Shown here: in pieces, positions 6,147 through 11,613 of the stretch
How positions within the stretch are numbered: the first letter of the stretch is position 1
Layout: each line of letters starts with the position of its first letter
NCBI GenBank assembly: GCA_946409145.1
Contig: CAMJVA010000018.1
Span: forward strand, 1 to 13,344
Reading direction: 5' to 3'
DNA: 13,344 nt
Source: an uncultured Enterococcus sp.
GTDB taxonomy: Bacteria; Bacillota; Bacilli; Lactobacillales; Enterococcaceae
The notes under the pieces: generated by a model
Database searches by the model: none
The model's input: the letters and a program-made list of their open reading frames with translations, nothing else
What the model was told of the DNA's origin: nothing
Program-made: the position numbers and the translations under genes

Positions 6147-7607
6147 TTAATTTTTTTGGGGCATTAAATTTAAAATTGGTTTTCTTACCGCAAATAAAAT
6201 AATACCACCAATTACAGCAACAGCTCCTACAACACCAAAATACATTCCTTCTGTACTTGGTGTATAGAAACGAGCGATTTGGGCATTAATTGCTTGAGAA
6301 GAAGCATCGGCTAATAACCAAATAGCTAAAGTTTGTGCTTCAAAGGCTTTAGGGGCTAATTTAGTTGTTACAGATAGACCTACTGGAGATAAACACATTT
6401 CTCCAACAATCATAATAAAGAAGCTAGCCACTAACCAGATTGGACTTACTTTTCCACTGGTACCAAACAATAAGCTTGGGAACATTAGTAATACAAAAGA
6501 TAAGCCAGCAAAAATTAAACCCATGGAAAATTTCACAACCGTACTTGGTTGTTTTTTACCTAATTTTGTCCATAACCAAACAAAAACTGGTGTCAATAAG
6601 ACAACAAACAACGGATTTAAAGTTTGATATAAACTAGCAGGAATATTAAATCCAAATAAACTTCCTTGAGTTCTTTCAGCAGCAAAAAGGGCTAAAATAG
6701 ATGAGCCTTGTTCTTCTAAAGACCAAAAGACAATCGCTGCAAGAAATAAAGGAATATAAGCTTTCACTTTTTGTTTTTCTTCTGAAGTAACATCTTTTGA
6801 TTTTAGCATGGCTGTAAAATAATAGACAGGTAAGAAAATACCTAAAACACTAATAAAATTAATGAAGAAATCAACTGTTAATTGACCTAGTAAAAAGGCG
6901 CCAAAAAAGACGATACCTACTAAAACTAGAATTAAAACTAATTTTTTAAAGAAATTAGTCCGTTCTTTTCCCACTAAAGGATGGGTTACTGTTTCGCCAA
7001 TTCCCTTAAGGCTGGTTTTTCCTTGGAAATAGTATTGTAAAAGTCCAAAGAACATGCCAATAGCAGCAATAGAAAATCCTAAATGATAGTTAACATTTTG
7101 ACCTAGGGCACCTACAATAATGGGTGCTAATAAACTACCAATGTTAATTCCCATATAAAAAATAGAGAATCCTGCATCTCTTCTAAGATCGCTTGGAGCG
7201 TATAAGTGACCTACCATATTAGAAACATTAGATTTTAACATTCCTGTTCCAATCACAATAGCCATCATGGAAATAAATAATCCCACTAGTCCTAAAGGTA
7301 AGGATAAAACAATGTGTCCAATCATAATAAAAATTCCACCGTAAAAAACGGTTTTTCTAGAACCAAGTAAGCGGTCAGAAATCCAACCTCCCACAATACT
7401 TGACATATAAACTAAAGAGCCATAAATCGACATAATAGCAACGGCAGTGGCTTTTGGTAAACCTAATCCTCCATTAGCCAAAGTATCGTACATAAAGTAA
7501 AGTAAAATAGCACGCATTCCGTAATAGCTGAAACGTTCCCACATTTCCGTGAAGAACAAAGTGGATAATCCACCAGGTTGACCCATAAATTTCTTTTCTT
7601 TTTCCAT
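6147..7607 (-). CDS. dtpT: Proton-dependent di/tripeptide transporter (POT/PTR2 family)
   Basis: Twelve-to-fourteen-helix membrane symporter that imports di- and tripeptides with protons; 486 aa, the family's usual size. Hallmarks: ExxERF at 21-26 (EMWERF), which couples proton and peptide binding; the first PTR2 signature around 73-100 (GGWISDRLLGSRK); the conserved Lys125 of helix 4 in GTGMLKSN; and the second signature FSIFYMGINIGS (147-158). A conserved Glu of helix 10 is probably that in IVGEMCLSPVG. The start ATG has AGGAG 6 bases upstream. The gene is a single unit with a leader of about 50 bases containing a near-consensus CodY box (7638-7652). Lactococcal dtpT is known to be repressed by CodY, so nutritional control is likely here. 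Organic nitrogen supply is the expected role. Confidence 0.95.
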   Translation of the reverse strand: MEKEKKFMGQPGGLSTLFFTEMWERFSYYGMRAILLYFMYDTLANGGLGLPKATAVAIMSIYGSLVYMSSIVGGWISDRLLGSRKTVFYGGIFIMIGHIVLSLPLGLVGLFISMMAIVIGTGMLKSNVSNMVGHLYAPSDLRRDAGFSIFYMGINIGSLLAPIIVGALGQNVNYHLGFSIAAIGMFFGLLQYYFQGKTSLKGIGETVTHPLVGKERTNFFKKLVLILVLVGIVFFGAFLLGQLTVDFFINFISVLGIFLPVYYFTAMLKSKDVTSEEKQKVKAYIPLFLAAIVFWSLEEQGSSILALFAAERTQGSLFGFNIPASLYQTLNPLFVVLLTPVFVWLWTKLGKKQPSTVVKFSMGLIFAGLSFVLLMFPSLLFGTSGKVSPIWLVASFFIMIVGEMCLSPVGLSVTTKLAPKAFEAQTLAIWLLADASSQAINAQIARFYTPSTEGMYFGVVGAVAVIGGIILFAVRKPILNLMPQKN

Positions 7608-7637
7608 AAGAGACTCCTAACTTTTCATAATATAGAA

Positions 7638-7652
7638 AGTTTTCTGAAAATT
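7638..7652 (-). promoter_or_regulatory. CodY box in the dtpT leader
   Basis: The minus strand reads AATTTTCAGAAAACT, 14 of 15 matches to the CodY consensus AATTTTCWGAAAATT. It lies between the candidate -10 (7666-7671) and the start codon, just past the expected transcription start, a position where bound CodY would block initiation or elongation. CodY represses peptide-uptake genes when branched-chain amino acids (and in some species GTP) are plentiful. Confidence 0.72.
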
Positions 7653-7665
7653 CGCATATTGAAAT

Positions 7666-7692
7666 ATTATAACTCTTGTCACTAAATTTCAA
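7666..7692 (-). promoter_or_regulatory. Candidate dtpT promoter
   Basis: On the minus strand TTGAAA (complement of 7687-7692) and a perfect TATAAT (complement of 7666-7671) are separated by 15 bases. This is shorter than the ideal 17, so the -35 contact may be weak or the true -35 shifted. The predicted start lies near 7659. Confidence 0.5.
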
Positions 7693-7721
7693 GGTCATTT
7701 TTCTAAGAGTTTCTCAAATTA

Positions 7722-7757
7722 ATTTAGTAAAATCTAATGTTGCATTTAGTAAAATTT
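7722..7757. repeat. Two 14-base direct repeats, 22-bp period, upstream of dtpT
   Basis: ATTTAGTAAAATCT (7722-7735) and ATTTAGTAAAATTT (7744-7757) differ at one base and are 22 bp apart, about two helix turns, so both copies face the same side of DNA. They lie 30-65 bases upstream of the dtpT -35, a typical activator position. Each has ATTT/AAAT ends like half of a CodY site. The binding factor is unknown. Confidence 0.5.
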
Positions 7758-7821
7758 CACATTAAAAGCGTTGCGTTTATAAATCGTCACTTTTCCATAA
7801 CTTTTTTTCTTAAAAGTAAAA

Positions 7822-7868
7822 AAATAAACCAAAAAAGACAGATTTCTTGTCATTTTTTTGGTTTATTT
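7822..7868. terminator. Terminator downstream of cbpB
   Basis: Arms 7822-7840 and 7848-7868 pair (15 plus 4 bp with a two-base bulge) around a 7-base loop. Read on the minus strand it ends in a T-rich tract, 27 bases after the cbpB stop, and separates cbpB from dtpT. Confidence 0.85.
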
Positions 7869-7894
7869 CTTCGAATTTTCAAAAAATTTTTTTA

Positions 7895-8395
7895 TTAACT
7901 AATTTTTTGTTCTTGAGATTCTAATTTTTCATTTTTAGGAATAATTAAATTATTAGCTTCCAGTTGGTGAGCTAGGCGATTAGTCGCTTTTAAAATTTCT
8001 CGTCGCGTATAAATACCTTCAAAGTGTCCTTCATTATCCACCACTGGAATAAAAGAATAATCGACCATTAAGTGAAGTAAATCTTCTAACTCAAAATTTT
8101 TAGGTAAAGTAGGAATGCCTGTTTCCATCACATCTTTAACAAGTTTTCCGTTTAAATTTTCTGGATCAATACTTCTTAAATCAAACATTTCATCCACAAT
8201 ATCTGTTAAACCGATTAAGCCTACAAAATGATTTTCAGTGTCCACCACTGGAATTTTGGCATATTTAACCTTTGATAAAACTAATAGGGCGTGGCTAAGG
8301 GGATTTTGCTCCATAACACTGGCAATTTTTTCCCCATCGATCATAAATTCATCTTTTCTCTCTAATAATAATTGACTGACGTGCGGTCCGATCAT
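7895..8395 (-). CDS. cbpB: CBS-domain c-di-AMP-binding protein (DarB/CbpB, YkuL)
   Basis: Cytoplasmic signalling protein. Bacillus DarB and Listeria CbpB bind c-di-AMP; when the nucleotide is low, the apo protein stimulates the (p)ppGpp synthetase Rel and, in Bacillus, pyruvate carboxylase. Two CBS domains are visible, about 17-72 and 86-140. The N-terminal stretch FMIDGEKIASVMEQNPLSHA, followed by LLVLSKVKYAKIPVVD, follows my memory of B. subtilis DarB closely. EGIYTRREIL (126-135) is the typical end of the second domain. The C-terminus extends about 20 charged residues beyond DarB. I place the start at the ATG ending at 8395 because AAAGG lies 9 bases upstream and the length then aligns with DarB; an ATG at 8401 would have only 3 bases of spacing. 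It follows yfcE and has its own -10. Confidence 0.88.
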   Translation of the reverse strand: MIGPHVSQLLLERKDEFMIDGEKIASVMEQNPLSHALLVLSKVKYAKIPVVDTENHFVGLIGLTDIVDEMFDLRSIDPENLNGKLVKDVMETGIPTLPKNFELEDLLHLMVDYSFIPVVDNEGHFEGIYTRREILKATNRLAHQLEANNLIIPKNEKLESQEQKIS

Positions 8396-8422
8396 AGTCA
8401 TCTACCTTTCTTCTACTCTTAC

Positions 8423-8428
8423 ATTGTA
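8423..8428 (-). promoter_or_regulatory. Candidate -10 element of cbpB
   Basis: The minus strand carries TACAAT 27 bases upstream of the chosen start, directly after the hairpin at 8433-8478. No good -35 is seen at normal spacing. The flank CCGC just before it also occurs in front of the dnaD -10. Confidence 0.4.
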
Positions 8429-8432
8429 GCGG

Positions 8433-8478
8433 AAATTTCTTTAAAAATCTTTTTTCAAAGGGACTTTTAAAGAAATTT
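8433..8478. repeat. 17-bp inverted repeat between yfcE and cbpB
   Basis: Arms 8433-8449 and 8462-8478 pair at all 17 positions, with one wobble on the minus-strand RNA, around a 12-base loop. It begins 10 bases past the yfcE stop and covers the region where the -35 of cbpB should be. On the minus strand it is not followed by a T-run, so it is not a standard terminator; it may be an operator, a partial terminator or an RNA-processing structure. Confidence 0.55.
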
Positions 8479-8488
8479 AAAGCAACTT

Positions 8489-9001
8489 TTATCTTTGAAA
8501 AGAAAATTGTAACTTATTGATGATTTCATGATCTTTTGTGTAATATTTTACATCATAGGTTTCATCATTAACTTCAATCACAGCATAACTTTTATAAAGG
8601 AGCGTTCCTCTTGGCTGACTAATGCTTCCTGGATTTAAAAATAAAGTTCCTTGACGTTTTTCACACCCGATCATATGCGTGTGTCCAAAAAAGCATAAAG
8701 TTGCATTTACTTCTGCAGTTTTTTTCATTAAGGTCTCAAGACCAAAACGAACATCTGCTAAATGTCCATGAGTGACGTAAATTCTTTCTTCGCCAATTTT
8801 TACTAAGGCTTCATTTGGATACCTTTGATCAAAATCACAATTTCCCTTCACTACTGCGGTAAACTTTTTCCAAATAGGATCATCTTGAGGAAGTTCTGAA
8901 TCTCCACAATGAATTAAGATTGCTTCATTTTCATACTTTTCAACAATACTTTCTAACACTTCTTTGTTTCCGTGATTATCACTCACTACTAAAATTTTCA
9001 T
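8489..9001 (-). CDS. YfcE/YsnB-type metallophosphoesterase
   Basis: Cytoplasmic metal-dependent phosphodiesterase of the YfcE/MJ0936 family, 170 aa. The complete two-metal site is visible: D8-x-H10 (SDNHG), Asp34 in HCGDSE, Asn54 in the GNCD motif, His78 in THGH, and His107-x-His109 in GHTH. NPGSISQPRG after it is also family-typical. Physiological substrate is unknown; homologues hydrolyse artificial phosphodiesters. The start ATG has GGAGTGAG shortly upstream, inside the last codons of the fusion gene, whose stop lies only two bases before it, so the genes are coupled. The order racE/murI - rdgB - phosphoesterase matches Bacillus racE-ysnA-ysnB, with ysnB the equivalent. Confidence 0.9.
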   Translation of the reverse strand: MKILVVSDNHGNKEVLESIVEKYENEAILIHCGDSELPQDDPIWKKFTAVVKGNCDFDQRYPNEALVKIGEERIYVTHGHLADVRFGLETLMKKTAEVNATLCFFGHTHMIGCEKRQGTLFLNPGSISQPRGTLLYKSYAVIEVNDETYDVKYYTKDHEIINKLQFSFQR

Positions 9002-9003
9002 TT

Positions 9004-10227
9004 TTACTCACTCCACCATTTCGGCCAACTTTTTTTCAATGCTTCTAGAGCTTTTCCTCGATGAGAAAGACGATTTTTCTCTTCACGAGAAAGTTCAGCG
9101 GCAGTTTTATTTAAATCTGGTAAGAAAAACAAAGGATCATAACCAAACCCATCTTCTCCTTTTGGAATTGAAGCAATTTCTCCTTCCCAAATTCCGTGAA
9201 CCGTTAAAGTTTCTTTTTTAGGATTTGCCACGGCTAAGGCGCAATAAAATTGAGCTTGTCGTTTATCTTTTGGTACCTGAGCTAAATTAGCTAATAATTT
9301 AGCATTATTACTAGCATCATTTTTCTCAGGGCCTGCATAGCGGGCAGAAAAAATTCCCGGCTGTCCTTCTAAAGCATCCACCATTAAACCAGAATCATCT
9401 GCTAAAACAGTCGTCTTTAAAAGATTAGCAATCGTTTCCGCTTTTAAAATAGCATTTTCTTCAAACGTTCTACCACTTTCAATAACTTCTGGAATTTCAG
9501 GAAAATCCAATAAAGTTTTGACTTTTAATCCTAGAGGTGAAAACATTTTTTGAAATTCCTTGGCTTTCCCAGAATTTTTCGTGGCAATGACAATTTCTTC
9601 TACTTCTTGCTGGTCATGAATAAATATTTCTTTTTCTTTAGCAATTTGATCTTCAAGAACAGTTTTACTATAGTGCAATGCTAAATTTAATTCTTCTCCG
9701 GAAAATTTATCCCCAGAAGCGGCTAAATGTACAAAGTTTCCCTTTTCATCCATTACCACTTGAAACATTGCCTCAGCCTTTTTTTCTTCCTCAGAAGATA
9801 AATCACAGAAAATTTCTCCTTGCACTAAACCACAATTAATACTACCTAAAAGAGTCGTTTCTTGTAAGAGTAAAGATAAAGCAACTGAGCCACCTGCCAC
9901 ACTTAACTCTTGACTGCTCCCTCGATCTTTAATAACAACGCAATCAAGAAAAAGACTCGTATGGGCTTTTTCATAAGAACTAAAAATTTTTTTTAAAGAT
10001 TTTTCCCAATCTTTTCTTTCTTTTCCCTCTTGCCGATTTTTTGTAGCAAAGGGTAAAACTTGAAAAGTAACTGTAAGTTCTGATTGTTCACTTGGTTTTT
10101 TAAAAGCATAACAAATAACCTTAGTTTCACCTAAAGTTACTGTTACTCCTTGATAATTTTCTTCAAAGTCATTGAGACTAATATTAAATGGGCGCATTTC
10201 CCAATTTTTTCGACTATCTATTCGCAC
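9004..10227 (-). CDS. Fusion of a degenerate RNase PH domain with RdgB/HAM1 dITP/XTP pyrophosphatase
   Basis: The C-terminal half (about 211-405) is a complete RdgB/YsnA enzyme that hydrolyses XTP, dITP and ITP to monophosphates, keeping damaged purines out of DNA. Visible: ATKNSGKAKEF (215-225), TFEENA (254-259), ADDSGL (276-281), FSARYAG (293-299), GEDGFGYDPLF (357-367) and NRLSHRGKAL (385-394). The N-terminal half (1-200) follows RNase PH: MRIDSRKNWEMRP, GETKVICYA, LDCVVIK, then VVMDEKGNFVHLAASG. Its phosphorolytic site is lost: the GGTRTAS motif reads GSSQELS (Arg replaced by Gln106), the metal-binding Asp residues of DLDYEED..AEVD read DLSSEEE..AEAM, and the Arg-rich helix after residue 65 is shortened. 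Start is GTG, with AGGAGG 5 bases upstream overlapping the murI stop. Bacillus has rph and ysnA separate but adjacent; enterococci are recalled to have the fusion. Confidence 0.9.
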   Translation of the reverse strand: MRIDSRKNWEMRPFNISLNDFEENYQGVTVTLGETKVICYAFKKPSEQSELTVTFQVLPFATKNRQEGKERKDWEKSLKKIFSSYEKAHTSLFLDCVVIKDRGSSQELSVAGGSVALSLLLQETTLLGSINCGLVQGEIFCDLSSEEEKKAEAMFQVVMDEKGNFVHLAASGDKFSGEELNLALHYSKTVLEDQIAKEKEIFIHDQQEVEEIVIATKNSGKAKEFQKMFSPLGLKVKTLLDFPEIPEVIESGRTFEENAILKAETIANLLKTTVLADDSGLMVDALEGQPGIFSARYAGPEKNDASNNAKLLANLAQVPKDKRQAQFYCALAVANPKKETLTVHGIWEGEIASIPKGEDGFGYDPLFFLPDLNKTAAELSREEKNRLSHRGKALEALKKSWPKWWSE

Positions 10228-10236
10228 AAAATCCTC

Positions 10237-11043
10237 CTATTGAGCAATCTCTACTTGGGTCACATTTAAATTTTCAATGCCTAGCCAATCTTCAGCAATT
10301 TCTTTAAATAATTTAGCTGAACCTGTGGTATAAAACTCATGCTCTGCTCTTTTCATGGATGAATGGTTCAAAGAAAAATAATCTAGTAAAGTGGAAACTT
10401 CACTCACTGTTTCTGCTCCTGAATCAATTAATTTTACATTATCCCCAAGAAAATTTTGAATTAAAGGAGCTAGTAGCGGATAATGGGTACAGCCTAAAAT
10501 CATCGTATCAATTTTTAAAGGTTGAAAGGGTTTTAAGGTTTCAAAAACAATTTTTTTAGCTACTGGTCCACGATATTCATTACTTTCAACTAAAGAAACA
10601 AATTTTGGACAAGCTAAAGAAGTCACTTGCACCTTAGGATTTTTTTCTTTTAAAACCTTAGAATAAGCTTGAGAATTAATTGTTCCTAAGGTGCCAATCA
10701 CGCCAATTTTTTTATTTTCTGTGGCTTTAATGGCGGCTCTTCCTCCAGGTAAAATAACACCAATTACCGGAATATCTACAGCATCCCGCACAATATCTAA
10801 AGCTACCGATGTTGCTGTATTACAAGCAATCACCAACATTTTAATTTTTTTCTTTAATAAAAAGCGCGTCATTTCTAAAGTATAAGCAATTACTTGTTCT
10901 TTTGGTCTAGGACCATAAGGACATCTGGCATTGTCCCCAAGAAAGATAACTTGTTCATTAGGGAGTTGTTTTAAAGCTTCTTTCACTACAGTGAGGCCGC
11001 CCACACCAGAGTCAATAAAGCCAATAGGTTGATCATTATACAA
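10237..11043 (-). CDS. murI: Glutamate racemase
   Basis: Cofactor-independent enzyme that converts L- to D-glutamate for peptidoglycan stem peptides. The two catalytic cysteines are present in ACNTAT and LGCTHYPLL (Cys77 and Cys188 counted from a GTG at 11052; three fewer from my start), as is the N-terminal IDSGVGGLTV motif with its conserved Asp-Ser, and CPYGPR. I place the start at TTG 11043-11041: GAGGTGG lies 5 bases before it, and the resulting six residues before IGFIDSG match the length of E. faecalis MurI as I recall it. The GTG at 11052 is itself inside this Shine-Dalgarno and has none of its own. It is the first gene of the murI - rdgB fusion - yfcE run; the next gene's Shine-Dalgarno overlaps its stop. 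A TTG start may keep expression low. Confidence 0.95.
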   Translation of the reverse strand: MYNDQPIGFIDSGVGGLTVVKEALKQLPNEQVIFLGDNARCPYGPRPKEQVIAYTLEMTRFLLKKKIKMLVIACNTATSVALDIVRDAVDIPVIGVILPGGRAAIKATENKKIGVIGTLGTINSQAYSKVLKEKNPKVQVTSLACPKFVSLVESNEYRGPVAKKIVFETLKPFQPLKIDTMILGCTHYPLLAPLIQNFLGDNVKLIDSGAETVSEVSTLLDYFSLNHSSMKRAEHEFYTTGSAKLFKEIAEDWLGIENLNVTQVEIAQ

Positions 11044-11071
11044 TTTTTCCACCTCTGTTTCTTGTCTTCTT

Positions 11072-11100
11072 ATTCTCTCTTTTTTTGACTAATTTTTCAA
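11072..11100 (-). promoter_or_regulatory. Candidate murI operon promoter
   Basis: On the minus strand TTGAAA (complement of 11095-11100) and GAGAAT (complement of 11072-11077) are 17 bases apart; matches are 5 of 6 and 4 of 6. The start codon follows after 28 bases. Confidence 0.5.
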
Positions 11101-11107
11101 GTTTTCC

Positions 11108-11122
11108 TCACTATCTAAGTGA
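11108..11122. promoter_or_regulatory. Palindrome between two divergent promoters
   Basis: TCACT (11108-11112) and AGTGA (11118-11122) are inverted around five bases. The site lies between the -35 elements of murI and of the divergent acidic-protein gene, where one bound protein could affect both. Short arms keep confidence low. Confidence 0.25.
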
Positions 11123-11128
11123 TTTTCT

Positions 11129-11157
11129 TTGTCTTAATTTAAGAAACAAGGTACGAT
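11129..11157 (+). promoter_or_regulatory. Candidate promoter of the small acidic protein gene
   Basis: TTGTCT (11129-11134) and TACGAT (11152-11157) are 17 bases apart. The predicted transcription start, near 11164, falls right at the Shine-Dalgarno (AAAGGAG, 11163-11169), so the leader would be very short. Confidence 0.45.
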
Positions 11158-11179
11158 TAAATAAAGGAGAGTGAAAACG

Positions 11180-11422
11180 ATGCCAAAAGATGAAGAAAAA
11201 AAATTAGATCCAAAACGTGATAAACTTCTCGCTGATTTAGCCAAAGATGATCAAGAGTTAAATTTTGAAAAAATTGATGAAGAAGAAAAAAAATTTGGCC
11301 TTGATCATGACACGCAAGAAGAAATTAAGGAGCATGAAGGAGAGGAAGAAGATTTCGTTATACCTCCAGTGGATGACAAAACCAAGGTACCGATTATTCC
11401 TCCAGATCAAATGCAGCCTTAG
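11180..11422 (+). CDS. Small, strongly acidic hypothetical protein
   Basis: 80-aa protein that I do not recognise. About 27 residues are Asp or Glu against 13 Lys/Arg, so it is strongly acidic, and there is no cysteine, signal peptide or membrane segment. The first 55 residues look helical and highly charged (KIDEEEKKFGLDHDTQEEIKE); the last 25 are Pro- and Val/Ile-rich (FVIPPVDDKTKVPIIPP), probably extended or disordered, and could be a binding tail. The start ATG has AAAGGAG (11163-11169) 10 bases upstream; an in-frame GTG at 11171 is too close to that site. It has its own candidate promoter and terminator and stands alone between divergent murI and convergent pheT. The good ribosome binding site, promoter and terminator suggest a real gene; function unknown. 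Confidence 0.72.
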   Translation: MPKDEEKKLDPKRDKLLADLAKDDQELNFEKIDEEEKKFGLDHDTQEEIKEHEGEEEDFVIPPVDDKTKVPIIPPDQMQP

Positions 11423-11424
11423 TT

Positions 11425-11456
11425 AAAAATTCTCCCCTAGTAGTGGATGAATTTTT
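11425..11456 (+). terminator. Terminator of the small acidic protein gene
   Basis: Arms 11425-11435 and 11445-11456 pair over 11 bp with one bulged T around a 9-base loop, ending in TTTTT. It starts two bases after the stop codon. Confidence 0.65.
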
Positions 11457-11519
11457 ATCATCTTATAGCTTTAAAAAAATAGTAATAAAAAGCTGAACTC
11501 TGAAAATAAGCGTTACTAT

Positions 11520-11559
11520 AAAAATAGAGTGAAACCATCCTAGGTTTCACTCTATTTTT
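11520..11559. terminator. Bidirectional terminator between the acidic protein gene and pheT
   Basis: A perfect 17-bp stem (11520-11536 with 11543-11559) with a 6-base loop has A-runs left and T-runs right. It lies 54 bases past the pheT stop on the minus strand and gives a second stop for the plus-strand gene. Confidence 0.9.
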
Positions 11560-11613
11560 GCTTTTCTTTCCTACCCTAAAGGATAAACGCTCTTTAATTT
11601 TTTTAAATGTCTT

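Noticed and set aside
7474..7698. 74-codon minus-strand frame overlapping the start of dtpT
   Set aside because: It overlaps the dtpT coding region in another frame, has no Shine-Dalgarno and spans the promoter and CodY box.
7763..7776. Possible CcpA (cre) site around AAGCGTTGCG
   Set aside because: About four mismatches to the cre consensus, including the right half; not supportable.
7874..7888. AATTTTCAAAAAATT, also 14 of 15 to the CodY consensus
   Set aside because: It lies just after the cbpB stop and before its terminator, not near a promoter; the match rests on A/T runs that are common in this DNA. I keep only the site in the dtpT leader.
11171..11179. GTG start for the acidic protein
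   Set aside because: It is only about one base from the Shine-Dalgarno; the ATG at 11180 has workable spacing.
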